Shown: positions 25,361-35,416, counted from the stretch's first letter. The stretch is 64,000 nt of DNA from Janthinobacterium fluminis (GCF_028595325.1 NZ_JAQQXR010000001.1:310001-374000); one strand, 5' to 3'. Numbers and translations are program-made. The notes: generated by a model from the letters alone, not told the origin.

Positions 25361-27478
25361 CTAGTCCGGCGCTCCGGTGTTCGGCATGCCCAGCGTGTGC
25401 ATCAGGTGCTGCTGGGCGCTGAAGTGGGGCTGGCGCGCGCGCGGCTTGCGCCGCGTGTAGTGGCCGCTCGATTCCAGCTCCCAGGCGTTGCTGTTGTCTT
25501 TCAGGTAGGGGTTCAGGCCCTCGGCGATGACGCGCCGTTTCAGCGCCCGGTCCAGCACGGGGAAGGCCACTTCGACGCGGCGGAACAGGTTGCGGCTCAT
25601 CCAGTCGGCGCTGGCCAGGTAGACGTCGTGTTCGAGGTCGTTGCGGAAGTAGTAGATGCGGCTGTGTTCGAGGAAGCGGCCGATGATGGAGCGCACGCGG
25701 ATGTTCGCCGACAGGCCCGCCACGCCCGGCTTGAGCGTGCAGGCGCCGCGCACGATCAGGTCGATCTTGACGCCGTCGTTCGAGGCCGCGTACAGCGCCC
25801 GTATCACCGACTCGTCGACCAGGGCGTTGACCTTGACGATGATGCGGCCGGGCCGGCCGGCGCGGGCGATCTTGGCCTCGTTGCGGATCGCCTTGATGAT
25901 TTCGCTCTGCAGGCCGAACGGCGCCAGCCACAGGTGGCTCAGGTTGTGCGGCTTGGTCAGGCTGGTCAGGTGGATGAACACTTCGTTGACTTCGACGGCC
26001 AGTTCCTGGCGCGAGGTCAGCAGGCCGAAGTCGGTGTACAGCTTGGTCGTGGTCGGGTGGTAGTTGCCCGTGCCCAGGTGGGCGTAGAAGCGCAGCGCGC
26101 CTTCTTCGCGGCGTATCACCAGGGCCACCTTGGCGTGGGTCTTCAGGCCGACGACGCCGTAGACGACCTGGGCGCCGGCCTGTTCCAGCTTGTCGGCCCA
26201 GTTGATGTTGGCTTCCTCGTCGAAGCGCGCCATCAGCTCGACGATGACGGTCACTTCCTTGCCCATGCGCGCGGCGGCGATCAGCGACTCCATCAGGTCC
26301 GAGTTCATGCCGGTGCGGTAGATCGTCTGCTTGATGGCGACGACGGCCGGGTCGTAGGCGGCGCTGCGGATGAAGTCGATGACGGTCTGGAAGGACTGGA
26401 AGGGGTGGTGCAGCAGGATGTCGTGTTTTTTCAGCGCGCCGAACAGGTCGGCGACGGCGCTCTTTTGCGGCACGCCGGGGAAGAAGGGCGCGAAGCGCAG
26501 CGCCGGCTGCTGCACGTGTTCGATCAGCTCGGTCAGGCGCACCAGGTTGACGGGGCCGTTGACGCAGTACAGGCGGCTCTGGTCCAGGTTGAACTGGTCG
26601 AGCAGGAATTGCGACAGCTCGGGCGGGCAGTTCTTGGCCACCTCCAGGCGCACCGAGGTGCCGAACTGGCGCCCCACCAGTTCGCCCTTGAGGGCCTGGC
26701 GCAGGTTCTTGACTTCGTCCTCGTCGACCCACAGGTCGCTGTCGCGGGTGACGCGGAATTGCGAGTAGGCGATCACCTCGCGCCCGGCGAACAGGTCGGA
26801 GATGTGGGCGTGGATGATGGACGAGAGCAGGCAGACGGCGACGCCGCCGCCGGACAGTTCGTCGGGCAGGCGTATCACGCGCGGCAGCACGCGCGGCGCC
26901 TTGACGATGGCGATGGCCGTGCCGCGGCCGAAGGCGTCCTTGCCGCTCAGGGAGACGATGAAATTGAGGCTCTTGTTGACCACCTGGGGGAAGGGGTGGG
27001 CCGGGTCGAGGCCGATCGGCGTCAGCAGCGGCCGCACCTCGCGGTCGAAGTAGGCGCGCACCCAGGCGCGCTGGGCCTCGTTGCGGTCGTTGTGGCGCAG
27101 CAGGTGCACGCCCTTGGCGCGCAGCTGCGGCAGCACTTCCGTATTCAGTATCTCGTACTGGTGCTGCACCAGTTGGTGGCACTCGTTGCTGATGCGCGCC
27201 AGCGTCGCCACCAGGGCCGGGTGGTCGGCCAGTTCGCCGCCGGCGTGGCCGGCCGCCAGCAGGCTGGCCACGCGCACCTCGAAGAACTCGTCCATATTAC
27301 TACTCATGATGCACAGGTAGCGCAGCCGCTCCAGCAGGGGGATGCTGCGGTCCTCGGCCTGGGCCATGACGCGCCGGTTAAACGCCAGTTGCGACAATTC
27401 GCGGTCGAGCAGGGTGCCCGATTTGTTAATTTCCGCGTGCTGTTCATGCTTCATATGCGCGTGCAGGTCAGGTTTCAT
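25361..27478 (-). CDS. ppk: Polyphosphate kinase 1
   Basis: PPK1 makes polyphosphate from ATP and works in reverse. The 705-aa protein has the N-terminal S-N-M-D-E-F-F-x-V-R block (about 60-69), K-x-P-R-V-L-P-R near 195, the catalytic L-K-T-H-A-K-V with the phosphorylated-type His at 448, and Y-A-H-L-G-T-G-N-Y-H near 470. A second in-frame ATG at codon 9 is an alternative start. A Pho box pointing toward this gene lies about 70 bp upstream of the start. Confidence 0.96.
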   Translation of the reverse strand: MKPDLHAHMKHEQHAEINKSGTLLDRELSQLAFNRRVMAQAEDRSIPLLERLRYLCIMSSNMDEFFEVRVASLLAAGHAGGELADHPALVATLARISNECHQLVQHQYEILNTEVLPQLRAKGVHLLRHNDRNEAQRAWVRAYFDREVRPLLTPIGLDPAHPFPQVVNKSLNFIVSLSGKDAFGRGTAIAIVKAPRVLPRVIRLPDELSGGGVAVCLLSSIIHAHISDLFAGREVIAYSQFRVTRDSDLWVDEDEVKNLRQALKGELVGRQFGTSVRLEVAKNCPPELSQFLLDQFNLDQSRLYCVNGPVNLVRLTELIEHVQQPALRFAPFFPGVPQKSAVADLFGALKKHDILLHHPFQSFQTVIDFIRSAAYDPAVVAIKQTIYRTGMNSDLMESLIAAARMGKEVTVIVELMARFDEEANINWADKLEQAGAQVVYGVVGLKTHAKVALVIRREEGALRFYAHLGTGNYHPTTTKLYTDFGLLTSRQELAVEVNEVFIHLTSLTKPHNLSHLWLAPFGLQSEIIKAIRNEAKIARAGRPGRIIVKVNALVDESVIRALYAASNDGVKIDLIVRGACTLKPGVAGLSANIRVRSIIGRFLEHSRIYYFRNDLEHDVYLASADWMSRNLFRRVEVAFPVLDRALKRRVIAEGLNPYLKDNSNAWELESSGHYTRRKPRARQPHFSAQQHLMHTLGMPNTGAPD

Positions 27479-27531
27479 TTGTGTTTTTGTCTTTGCAGAT
27501 AGTTAATTCTAGCCCTTTTTGGCGTCGTGTG

Positions 27532-27537
27532 AGTGTA
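27532..27537 (-). promoter_or_regulatory. Candidate -10 box for ppk-sixA
   Basis: TACACT on the minus strand lies 9 nt after the second half-site of the minus-strand Pho box, the same spacing as on the pstS side. Confidence 0.55.
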
Positions 27538-27546
27538 ATTGTGAAA

Positions 27547-27564
27547 TATGACAACTTTGTGACA
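27547..27564 (-). promoter_or_regulatory. Pho box facing ppk
   Basis: On the minus strand TGTCACA-AAGT-TGTCATA forms two 7-bp direct repeats at 11-bp register, the PhoB-binding consensus. Together with its -10-like hexamer it points toward ppk. Confidence 0.78.
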
Positions 27565-27646
27565 ATGCCCGCCCGCCGCCTGCAATATTATGACAATCCC
27601 CCGGCGCGGCAGGGGGAGAGGGCCTATTTTTGCCTGAAATCGCCCA

Positions 27647-27664
27647 TGTCATAAACCTGTCATA
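27647..27664 (+). promoter_or_regulatory. Pho box facing pstS
   Basis: TGTCATA-AACC-TGTCATA is a near-perfect PhoB box: two identical 7-bp half-sites 11 bp apart replacing a -35. A -10-like hexamer follows 9 nt later, and pstS begins about 66 bp downstream. Confidence 0.9.
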
Positions 27665-27673
27665 TTTGCGTTG

Positions 27674-27679
27674 TAGACT
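27674..27679 (+). promoter_or_regulatory. Candidate -10 box for the pst operon
   Basis: TAGACT sits 9 nt after the Pho box second half-site, the geometry of PhoB-activated promoters. Confidence 0.65.
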
Positions 27680-27730
27680 GCGCAGCATTGGCGGGAGCGC
27701 GGAGCACCGTCACAACCCAGAGGACTTGAT

Positions 27731-28780
27731 ATGCAAATGAAGCAAATCGTTAAATATTTCGCCGTTGGCGCCTCGGCAGTGATGGCGCTGTCGTCCGCCA
27801 CCGCGATGGCAGCGGACATGACGGGCGCGGGTGCAACCTTCCCTTACCCGATCTATGCGAAATGGGCTGAATCCTACAAAGCCGCCACCGGCAACGGCCT
27901 GAACTACCAGTCCGTCGGCTCCGGCGCCGGCATCAAACAGATCAAGGCAAAAACCGTCGACTTCGGCGCATCCGACATGCCCCTGAAAATCGAAGACCTG
28001 GACAGCGAAGGCTTGATGCAGTTCCCGGCCATCATGGGCGGCGTGGTCACCGTCGTCAACCTCGACGGCATCACCCCCGGCCAGCTGAAGATGACGGGCC
28101 AGGTCGTCGCCGACATCTACCTGGGCAAGATCACCAAGTGGAACGCGCCTGAAATCGCCGCGCTGAACAGCGGCGCCAAGCTGCCCGACACGGAAATCAC
28201 CGTGGTGCACCGTTCCGACGGCTCCGGCACCTCCTTCCTGTTCACCGACTGGCTGTCGAAGGTCCACCCCGAGTTCAAGGCCAAGATCGGCGCCAACTCG
28301 GCTGTGAAGTGGGTCGTCGGCGTGGGCGGCAAGGGCAACGAAGGCGTGGCCGCGAACGTGCAGCGTATCAAGGGCGCCATCGGCTACGTCGAGTGGGCTT
28401 ACGCGAAGAAGAACAAGATGTCGCACACCCAGTTGAAAAACAAGGACGGCCAGTTCCTCCAGCCTGACGACGACAACTTCAAGGCCGCCGCCGCCAGCGC
28501 CGAGTGGACCAAGACCCCGGGCTTCGGCGTCGTGCTGACCGACCAGGCCGGCAAGAACAGCTGGCCCGTCACCGGCGTGTCCTTCATCCTGATGCACAAG
28601 ACCCAGGCCGACGCGGCCAAGGGCAAGGAAGTGCTGAAGTTCTTCGACTGGGCCTTCAAGAACGGCGGCGCCTCGGCCGCCGAACTGGACTACGTGCCGC
28701 TGCCGGCATCGGTCGTGAAACTGGTGCAGGACGCGTGGAAAGCCAACCTGAAAGACGCTTCGGGCAAGGCACTCTACTAA
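27731..28780 (+). CDS. pstS: Phosphate ABC transporter periplasmic binding protein PstS
   Basis: The 349-aa product has a signal peptide ending at A-M-A|A-D near residue 28. The mature start M-T-G-A-G-A-T-F-P-Y-P-I-Y and the phosphate-binding loop H-R-S-D-G-S-G-T-S-F (about 158-167) are PstS hallmarks. It binds phosphate in the periplasm and delivers it to PstCA. It is the first gene of pstSCAB-phoU-phoB-phoR and lies directly behind the Pho box. Confidence 0.97.
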   Translation: MQMKQIVKYFAVGASAVMALSSATAMAADMTGAGATFPYPIYAKWAESYKAATGNGLNYQSVGSGAGIKQIKAKTVDFGASDMPLKIEDLDSEGLMQFPAIMGGVVTVVNLDGITPGQLKMTGQVVADIYLGKITKWNAPEIAALNSGAKLPDTEITVVHRSDGSGTSFLFTDWLSKVHPEFKAKIGANSAVKWVVGVGGKGNEGVAANVQRIKGAIGYVEWAYAKKNKMSHTQLKNKDGQFLQPDDDNFKAAAASAEWTKTPGFGVVLTDQAGKNSWPVTGVSFILMHKTQADAAKGKEVLKFFDWAFKNGGASAAELDYVPLPASVVKLVQDAWKANLKDASGKALY

Positions 28781-28789
28781 TCCCCATCA

Positions 28790-28836
28790 TCCCTCCCGGA
28801 CGGTTGGCGCAGCATGGCGCTCCCGGCCGGGAGGGA
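28790..28836 (+). repeat. Inverted repeat in pstS-pstC gap
   Basis: TCCCTCCCGG and CCGGGAGGGA pair with a 27-nt loop, without a T-run. In other bacteria such structures after pstS protect its mRNA or cut read-through, so that the binding protein is made in excess over the permease. That role is inferred. Confidence 0.55.
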
Positions 28837-28904
28837 GTTAGCCGGGGCCGCCTGGGTGGAAAACACTCAGGCGTTCCCGGCTAGCCCACATCTAATGGCA
28901 TACT

Positions 28905-29921
28905 ATGAGCGCACATTTATCTTCCACCCTGAGCACCATGCCCGACCCATCCTTGGTTGACGCCAGCCTGAGCGCGATGCACTCGACGATGCGCAAGCAG
29001 CGCATACAGGACTTCATTTTCCATAAGGTGACGATGCTGTTCGCCACCTCGGTCTTGCTGGTGCTCGTCGGCATCATCATCTCGCTGATGATAGGCGCCT
29101 GGCCGGCCTTCCACGAATTCGGCCCCGCCTTCCTGACGACCGTCGAATGGGATCCCGTCAACGACAAGTTCGGCGCCCTGATCGCCATCGCCGGCACGCT
29201 GTCGACGGCCCTGATCGCGCTGCTGGTGGCCTTTCCCATCAGCTTCGGCATCGCGCTCTTCCTCACGGAAATCTGCCCGCCCTGGCTGCGCCGCCCGCTG
29301 GGCACGGCCGTCGAGCTGCTCGCCGGCGTGCCCAGCATCATCTACGGCATGTGGGGCCTGTTCGTCTTCGCCCCCCTGTTCGCCGACTACATCCAGCCGG
29401 CGCTGAAGGCGACGCTGGGCGCGCTGCCCATCGTCGGCATGCTGTTTTCCGGCCAGATCATGGGCATCGGCATTCTCGCCGCCGGCCTGATCCTGGCCGT
29501 CATGATCATCCCCTTCATCTCCTCGGTGATGCGCGATGTCTTTGAAATCGTCCCCGCCGTGCTGAAGGAATCGGCCTACGGCCTCGGCTGCACGCGCTGG
29601 GAAGTGGTGCGCAAGATCGTGCTGCCCTACACCAAGACCGGCGTCGTCGGCGGCGTCATGCTGGGCCTCGGCCGCGCCCTGGGCGAGACGATGGCCGTCA
29701 CCTTCGTCATCGGCAACGCCAACAAGCTGTCCTGGTCGCTGTTCGCCGCCGGCAACAGCATCGCCTCGACGCTGGCCAACGAGTTCGCCGAGGCCGAGTC
29801 GACGCTGCATGTGTCCTCGCTGTACGCGCTGGCCCTGATCCTGTTTGCAATTACCTTTATCGTTCTGTCGGCCGCCAAAATCATGTTGGCCGGAATGTCC
29901 CGCAAGGAAGGCGTGAAATGA
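28905..29921 (+). CDS. pstC: Phosphate ABC transporter permease PstC
   Basis: The 338-aa membrane protein has about six hydrophobic segments, the first at about 45-68, and the binding-protein-dependent permease loop [12 protein letters not shown] near 224 that contacts PstB. With PstA it forms the phosphate channel. The N-terminal ~40 cytoplasmic residues are longer than in many homologues. It overlaps pstA by 4 bp. Confidence 0.95.
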   Translation: MSAHLSSTLSTMPDPSLVDASLSAMHSTMRKQRIQDFIFHKVTMLFATSVLLVLVGIIISLMIGAWPAFHEFGPAFLTTVEWDPVNDKFGALIAIAGTLSTALIALLVAFPISFGIALFLTEICPPWLRRPLGTAVELLAGVPSIIYGMWGLFVFAPLFADYIQPALKATLGALPIVGMLFSGQIMGIGILAAGLILAVMIIPFISSVMRDVFEIVPAVLKESAYGLGCTRWEVVRKIVLPYTKTGVVGGVMLGLGRALGETMAVTFVIGNANKLSWSLFAAGNSIASTLANEFAEAESTLHVSSLYALALILFAITFIVLSAAKIMLAGMSRKEGVK

Positions 29922-30781
29922 GCCCAGTCCCCGCAATGAATCCCGTCTACCGCAAGCGCCTGCTGATCCACCGCGCCGGCATCGCCCTGTCCGTCGCCGC
30001 CATGTCGATCGGCCTGATCTTCCTCGTCTGGATCCTGGCCACGCTGCTGATCAAGGGCTTCGACGGCCTGTCGCTGAACTTGCTGACGCAGAACACCCCG
30101 GCGCCCGGCAGCGAAGGCGGCGGTTTGCTCAACGCCATCGTCGGCAGCCTGATGATGGTCGGCCTGTCCACCGTCATCAGCACGCCCATCGGCATCTTCG
30201 CCGGCGTCTATCTGGCCGAGTACGGCGAGGAAAACTGGCTGGCCCAGGTGACCCGCTTCGTCACCGACATCATGCTGTCGGCGCCGTCCATCGTCATCGG
30301 CCTGTTCGTCTACGCCCTGTACGTGGCCAACGTCAAGCACTTCGCCGGCTGGGCCGGGTCGATCGCCCTGTCGCTGATCGCCGTGCCCGTCGTCGTGCGC
30401 ACCACCGACAATATGCTGCGCCTGGTGCCCAACAGCCTGCTGGAGGCGGCCTTCGCCCTCGGCGCGCCGCGCTGGAAGGTGGCCACCCTGGTGCGCCTGC
30501 GCGCCGTCAAGGCCGGCGTCGTCACCGGCGTGCTGCTGGCGCTGGCGCGCATCTCCGGCGAGACGGCGCCGCTGCTGTTCACGGCCCTCAACAACCAGTT
30601 CTTCAGCCTCGACATGAACGCGCCCATGGCCAACCTGCCGTATGTGATTTACCAGTTTGCGATGAGCCCGTACGACAACTGGCGCGCACTGGCCTGGGGC
30701 GGCGCCTTGCTGGTGACCTTCAGCGTGCTGGCCCTGAACATCCTGTCGCGCACCCTGTTCAGCCAGAAAATCCCGAATTAA
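29918..30781 (+). CDS. pstA: Phosphate ABC transporter permease PstA
   Basis: The 287-aa product starts at an ATG that overlaps the pstC stop. It has about six membrane segments and the permease loop [12 protein letters not shown] near 176. [10 protein letters not shown] near 92 is typical of PstA. It pairs with PstC. Confidence 0.95.
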   Translation: MSPVPAMNPVYRKRLLIHRAGIALSVAAMSIGLIFLVWILATLLIKGFDGLSLNLLTQNTPAPGSEGGGLLNAIVGSLMMVGLSTVISTPIGIFAGVYLAEYGEENWLAQVTRFVTDIMLSAPSIVIGLFVYALYVANVKHFAGWAGSIALSLIAVPVVVRTTDNMLRLVPNSLLEAAFALGAPRWKVATLVRLRAVKAGVVTGVLLALARISGETAPLLFTALNNQFFSLDMNAPMANLPYVIYQFAMSPYDNWRALAWGGALLVTFSVLALNILSRTLFSQKIPN

Positions 30782-30805
30782 TCTATCTAATTGAGCGATC
30801 GATAC

Positions 30806-31606
30806 ATGAATACGCAAATGAGCCACGAGACGGCCGCCGACCAGGCGCCAAAGAAAAAGACCATCGAAATTACGGGCTTGAACTTCTTTTACGGCAAGAC
30901 CCAAAGCCTGCACAACGTCAACCTCGACATCCACGAGAAAAAGGTCACGGCCTTCATCGGCCCTTCCGGCTGCGGCAAGTCGACGCTGCTGCGCACGCTC
31001 AACCGCATGTACGATCTGTACCCGGGCCAGCGGGCCGAGGGCAAGATCATGTACCGCGGCCGCAATGTGCTGGACGCCGACCAGGACGTCAACATGCTGC
31101 GCGCCAAGGTCGGCATGGTGTTCCAGAAGCCCACGCCTTTCCCCATGTCCGTCTACGACAACATCGCCTTCGGCGTGCGCCTGTATGAAGACTTGTCGAA
31201 GGGCGAGATGGACGAGCGCGTCGAATGGGCGCTGAAGAAGGCGGCCCTGTGGGGCGAGGTCAAGGACAAGCTGAGCAAGAGCGGCCTGTCGCTGTCCGGC
31301 GGCCAGCAGCAGCGCCTGTGCATCGCCCGCGGCGTCGCCGTCAAGCCGGACGTGCTGCTGCTCGACGAGCCGACCTCGGCGCTGGACCCGATCTCGACGT
31401 CGAAGGTCGAGGAATTGATCAGCGAGCTCAAGCAGGACTACACGATCGCCATCGTCACGCATAATATGCAGCAGGCCGCGCGCTGTTCCGATTACACTGC
31501 GTATATGTACCTGGGTGAGCTGGTCGAGTTCGGCGAAACCGACCAGATATTCATGAATCCGGCGCGCAAAGAGACGCAGGATTACATCACCGGCCGCTTC
31601 GGTTAA
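30806..31606 (+). CDS. pstB: Phosphate ABC transporter ATPase PstB
   Basis: The 266-aa ATPase has Walker [10 protein letters not shown], the signature L-S-G-G-Q-Q-Q-R, Walker [12 protein letters not shown] and the H-loop His in V-T-H-N-M. ATG 30806 is chosen over the TTG at 30791, as the latter lies too close to the pstA stop and adds residues not seen in the family. It energises uptake and, with PhoU, signals phosphate state to PhoR. Confidence 0.95.
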   Translation: MNTQMSHETAADQAPKKKTIEITGLNFFYGKTQSLHNVNLDIHEKKVTAFIGPSGCGKSTLLRTLNRMYDLYPGQRAEGKIMYRGRNVLDADQDVNMLRAKVGMVFQKPTPFPMSVYDNIAFGVRLYEDLSKGEMDERVEWALKKAALWGEVKDKLSKSGLSLSGGQQQRLCIARGVAVKPDVLLLDEPTSALDPISTSKVEELISELKQDYTIAIVTHNMQQAARCSDYTAYMYLGELVEFGETDQIFMNPARKETQDYITGRFG

Positions 31607-31650
31607 GCCGAACCGCCCGCAGCCACTCAATTGAACACGGAGACACAGCA

Positions 31651-32358
31651 ATGTTAGGTGAGCATTCATCCAAGCAATACGACAACGAACTGGAGGCGAT
31701 ACGCTCGAAGGTGCTGTTGATGGGCGGCATAGTCGAGACGCAATTCCTCGACGCGATGACCTGTTTCCGCATCGGTAACCCGGAGCGCGCCGACCGCGTC
31801 ATGCGCGAGGACGACGCCGTCAACCAGCTGGAAGTGTCGCTCGACGACGCCTGCAGCCACTTGATCGTGCGCCGCCAGCCGGCCGCCAACGACTTGCGCA
31901 CCATCATGGCGACGATCAAGGTCATCACCGACCTCGAACGCATCGGCGACGAAGCCACCAAGATCGCCCGCGTCGCCAAGAACCTGCACGCGCGCGGCAA
32001 CGGCGTCGTCAACCACTATGAAATGGTGCGCGGCATCGCCAACAACGCCAGCGACATGCTGCACGACGCCCTCGACGCCTTCGCCCGCAACGACGGCGAC
32101 CAGGCCCTGCAGCTGATCGCCCAGGACGCCATCATCGACCACGAATTCCGCTCGATCATGCGCAACCTGATCACCTTCATGATGGAAGACCCGCGCACCA
32201 TCTCGGCCGCGCTGGACACCCTGTGGGTGGCCAAGGCCATCGAGCGCATCGGCGACCACGCGAAAAACATCGCCGAGTACGTGATCTATGTGGTCGAGGG
32301 CAAGGACATCCGCCACTCCCGCACGACGCCGCCGCCGGCCGAAGCAATCCCTGAGTAA
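31651..32358 (+). CDS. phoU: Phosphate signalling regulator PhoU
   Basis: The 235-aa, all-helical protein has two three-helix PhoU repeats, each with metal-binding E/D motifs; D-L-E-R-I-G-D-E-A (about 91-99) and A-I-E-R-I-G-D-H-A (about 197-205) are the signature blocks. PhoU links the Pst transporter to PhoR and keeps the regulon off when phosphate is ample. It lies 44 bp after pstB and 5 bp before phoB. Confidence 0.96.
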   Translation: MLGEHSSKQYDNELEAIRSKVLLMGGIVETQFLDAMTCFRIGNPERADRVMREDDAVNQLEVSLDDACSHLIVRRQPAANDLRTIMATIKVITDLERIGDEATKIARVAKNLHARGNGVVNHYEMVRGIANNASDMLHDALDAFARNDGDQALQLIAQDAIIDHEFRSIMRNLITFMMEDPRTISAALDTLWVAKAIERIGDHAKNIAEYVIYVVEGKDIRHSRTTPPPAEAIPE

Positions 32359-32363
32359 GATTT

Positions 32364-33053
32364 ATGGCATCTGATAAAACCACGGTACTGATAGTAGAAG
32401 ATGAACCGGCCATCGTTGAACTGGTCACCTATTCGCTGCGCGAAGCCGGCTGGAACTGCTGTTCCGTCCAGAACGTCGCGGACGCCTGGGACTTCATCCA
32501 GCACCGCACGCCGCACCTGATCCTGCTCGACTGGATGCTGCCCGACCAGACCGGCCTGCGCCTGCTGTCGCGCATCCGCGCCGACCGCCAGTTCAATGAA
32601 ATCCCCGTCATCATGCTGACGGCGAAGAGCATGGAAGAGGACAAGCTGGCCGGCTTGAACAGCGGCGCCGACGACTACGTGACGAAGCCGTTTTCGCCGC
32701 GCGAGTTGCTGGCCCGCGCCAAGGCCCTGCTGCGCCGCAAGAGCCCGGAGCACGCCCAGGCCCCCATGCGCGCCGGTAACGTCGCGCTGGACCCGGTCAG
32801 TTGCACGGTGATGATGGACGAGCAGAAAATCGACATCGGCCACGCCGAGTACAAGCTGCTCAAATTCCTGCTGGCCCATCCGGAGCGGGTGTTTTCCCGC
32901 AGCCAGCTGCTCGACAAGGTCTGGGGCGACCACGTCGTCATCGAGGAGCGCACCGTCGACGTGCACGTGCTGCGCCTGCGCAAAGCCTTGAAGGAGGCGG
33001 AAAGCCTGATCAAAACCGTACGCAGCGTCGGCTACATGCTGTCTGAAAAATAA
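32364..33053 (+). CDS. phoB: Phosphate response regulator PhoB
   Basis: The 229-aa OmpR/PhoB-family regulator has a receiver domain (1-120) with acidic pocket E-D-E near 12-14, phospho-acceptor Asp56 (L-L-D-W-M-L-P) and K-P-F near 108, then a winged-helix DNA-binding domain (about 130-229). It would bind the two Pho boxes upstream of pstS and ppk, so the operon is autoregulated. Confidence 0.96.
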   Translation: MASDKTTVLIVEDEPAIVELVTYSLREAGWNCCSVQNVADAWDFIQHRTPHLILLDWMLPDQTGLRLLSRIRADRQFNEIPVIMLTAKSMEEDKLAGLNSGADDYVTKPFSPRELLARAKALLRRKSPEHAQAPMRAGNVALDPVSCTVMMDEQKIDIGHAEYKLLKFLLAHPERVFSRSQLLDKVWGDHVVIEERTVDVHVLRLRKALKEAESLIKTVRSVGYMLSEK

Positions 33054-33058
33054 GTGAT

Positions 33059-34375
33059 ATGAATCCGAAACTGTTGTTCTGGGTGCCGGCCGCGCTGCGC
33101 ATGGCCCTCGTGCTGTCCGGCGTGGGCGTGCTGTGGTTCCTCTTCGGCGTGCTGACCGCCCTGGTCGTCGCCTTCGCGCTGATGGTCGTCATGGTCTTCG
33201 TGCAACTGTCCTATCTCTACCAGCTCAGCAACTGGCTCGACAACCCGCACAGCGCCAAGCTGCCCGACGGCTGGGGCGCGTGGACGAACATCTTCTCGCG
33301 CCTGTACCGGCTGCGCCGCGACGACGAGAAAAGCCAGGCCGAGCTCAGCGAATGGCTGGCGCGCTTCCGCCAGGCCATGCACCTGCTGCCGGACGGCGTC
33401 GTCATCATGGACGACGTCCTGTTCCTCGAATGGTGCAACCCGGCCGCCGAGCAGCACCTGGGCCTGACGCACGAGCGCGACAAGGGCATGCGCGTGACCA
33501 ATCTGATACGCAGTCCGGAATTCATGGACTACATCATCCTCGGCCGCTACGAGCAGCCGCTGACGCTGACCTTCCGCAACCGCAAGCTGATCGTCCAGAT
33601 CATCCCCTTCGAGAACCGGCGCCAGATCCTCGTCACCCACGACGCCACGGAAACGGAGCGCATCGAGATGATGCGCCGCGACTTCATCGCCAACGCCTCG
33701 CACGAGCTGCGCACGCCGCTGACGGTGATCGTCGGCTTCCTGGAAATCGCCGGCACCGAGCTCGACCTCGACGCGCCCACCCGCGCCGCCCACGTCAAGC
33801 TGATGACCGAGCAGGCGCACCGGATGCAGCATTTGATCGAGGACATGCTGACGCTGTCGCGGCTGGAGTCTGTCGACTACCCGTTGCGGCCCGAGCGGGT
33901 CGACATCGAGAAGCTGATGGAACAGGTGCTGCGCGACGCCCGCGCGCTGTCGGCCGGCAAGCACACCATCACCCTGGCCGTGTCCGGCCCGGACGTGCTG
34001 GGCGGCTTCGAGGAATTGCACAGCGCCTTCGGCAACCTGGCCTCGAACGCGGTGCGCTACACCCCGGCCGGCGGCAGCATCCATCTGCTCTGGCAGGACG
34101 GCGCCGGCGGCCCGCAATTCATCGTCCAGGACACCGGCATCGGCATCAGCCCCGAGCATATTTCGCGCTTGACCGAACGCTTCTACCGCGTCGACAAGAG
34201 CCGCTCGCGGGAAACCCAGGGCACCGGCCTGGGGCTGGCGATCGTCAAGCACGTGCTGCTGCGCCACGGCGGCACGCTGACCATCAAGTCCGAGGCGGGC
34301 AAGGGCAGCAGCTTCATCGTCAACCTGCCGAAGTCGGTGACCACGCCGGTCGGCGGCGAGCTGCTGCCGCAATAA
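33059..34375 (+). CDS. phoR: Phosphate sensor histidine kinase PhoR
   Basis: The 438-aa protein has an N-terminal membrane hairpin (about 10-55), a PAS-like domain (about 95-195), a HisKA dimerisation helix F-I-A-N-A-S-H-E-L-R-T-P with His215, and a HATPase domain with N-x-x-x-N-A, D-T-G-I-G-I and G-T-G-L-G-L-A motifs. No large periplasmic domain is present, as usual for PhoR, which senses via PstB/PhoU. It is 5 bp behind phoB. Confidence 0.96.
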   Translation: MNPKLLFWVPAALRMALVLSGVGVLWFLFGVLTALVVAFALMVVMVFVQLSYLYQLSNWLDNPHSAKLPDGWGAWTNIFSRLYRLRRDDEKSQAELSEWLARFRQAMHLLPDGVVIMDDVLFLEWCNPAAEQHLGLTHERDKGMRVTNLIRSPEFMDYIILGRYEQPLTLTFRNRKLIVQIIPFENRRQILVTHDATETERIEMMRRDFIANASHELRTPLTVIVGFLEIAGTELDLDAPTRAAHVKLMTEQAHRMQHLIEDMLTLSRLESVDYPLRPERVDIEKLMEQVLRDARALSAGKHTITLAVSGPDVLGGFEELHSAFGNLASNAVRYTPAGGSIHLLWQDGAGGPQFIVQDTGIGISPEHISRLTERFYRVDKSRSRETQGTGLGLAIVKHVLLRHGGTLTIKSEAGKGSSFIVNLPKSVTTPVGGELLPQ

Positions 34376-34388
34376 GTCGGCCTGCCTT

Positions 34389-34425
34389 GGCGGCGGCGGC
34401 GTGCCGGGGCCGCCGCCGGCCTTTT
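34389..34425 (+). terminator. Probable terminator of the pst-pho operon
   Basis: A very GC-rich stem (GGCGGCGGC against GCCGCCGCC) is followed by GGCCTTTT. The T-run is short, so termination may be partial. Confidence 0.45.
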
Positions 34426-34486
34426 GCCTGAAGTTCAAGTCCATCCCGGCCGCCGGCCGCGGCAAGTGCGTTACAATCTGCCCGCT

Positions 34487-35416
34487 ATGTCGCAGATTCC
34501 CCCTATATATATGTACACACGCCGTTTCTCGCTGATCGCCGTCGCGGCCCTGCTGCTGGCCGGCTGCCAAAGCACCGCTCCCGTCGCGCCGGCGGCGGCG
34601 CCCGTCGCCGCGCCCCAGCCGCCGCGCAAGATCAAGATCGGCCTGGCGCTGGGCGGCGGCGCCGCGCGCGGCTTCGCCCACATCGGCGTCATCAAGGCCC
34701 TGGAGTCGCAGGGCATCCAGGCCGACGTCGTCGTCGGCACCAGCGCCGGCGCCGTCGTCGGCGCGCTGTATGCGGCCGGCAACTCCGGCTTTGCGCTGCA
34801 AAAAATCGCCTTCGACATGGACGAGGCCGCCATTTCCGACTGGGCCGTGCCGCTGTTCGGCAAGTCCTCCGGCGTGCTCAAGGGCGAAGCCCTGCAAAGC
34901 TATGTGAACAAGGCCGTCAACAACCAGCCGATGGAAAGGCTGAAGATCCCCTTCGGCGCCGTGGCCACGGACTTGAAGAACGGCATGCCGATCCTCTTCC
35001 AGCGCGGCAACACCGGCATGGCCGTGCGCGCCTCCTCGTCGGTGCCGGGGGTGTTCCAGCCGGTCGCCATCGGCGGTCACAACTACGTCGACGGCGGCCT
35101 CGTCGCGCCGGTGCCGGTGCGCTTCGCGCGCGACATGGGGGCCGACTTCATCATCGCCGTCAACATCTCGACGCAGACGGACGCGCAGGCGGCGATCAGT
35201 TCGATGGAAGTGATCCTGCAGACTTTCAGCATCATGGGCCAGCGCATCAACCAGTTCGAGTTGAAGGACGCCGACGTGGTCATCCAGCCCAGCCTGGGCC
35301 TGATGAAGGGCAACGACTTCAATGGCCGCAACCAGGCCATCCTGGCCGGCGAGCAGGCCGCCTTCGCCGTCATGCCCCAGATTAAGCAAAAACTCAAGCT
35401 CAGGCGCGAACAATAG
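34487..35416 (+). CDS. Patatin-like phospholipase, lipoprotein
   Basis: The 309-aa product has a lipoprotein signal (L-L-L-A-G-C with Cys27) and a patatin fold: G-G-G-A-A-R-G-F oxyanion loop (56-63), G-T-S-A-G nucleophile elbow with Ser86, and the D-G-G motif with Asp202. It would be a membrane-anchored serine esterase acting on phospholipids, related to the RssA/YlbK group. The start is ambiguous: ATG 34487 is only about 10 nt after a TACAAT box, which would make a leaderless-like message, while ATG 34511 gives a more typical signal length. Confidence 0.88.
   Translation: MSQIPPIYMYTRRFSLIAVAALLLAGCQSTAPVAPAAAPVAAPQPPRKIKIGLALGGGAARGFAHIGVIKALESQGIQADVVVGTSAGAVVGALYAAGNSGFALQKIAFDMDEAAISDWAVPLFGKSSGVLKGEALQSYVNKAVNNQPMERLKIPFGAVATDLKNGMPILFQRGNTGMAVRASSSVPGVFQPVAIGGHNYVDGGLVAPVPVRFARDMGADFIIAVNISTQTDAQAAISSMEVILQTFSIMGQRINQFELKDADVVIQPSLGLMKGNDFNGRNQAILAGEQAAFAVMPQIKQKLKLRREQ

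Noticed and set aside
29627..31669. A 680-codon minus-strand frame opposite pstC-pstA-pstB
   Set aside because: Antisense of three certain genes; no domain visible.
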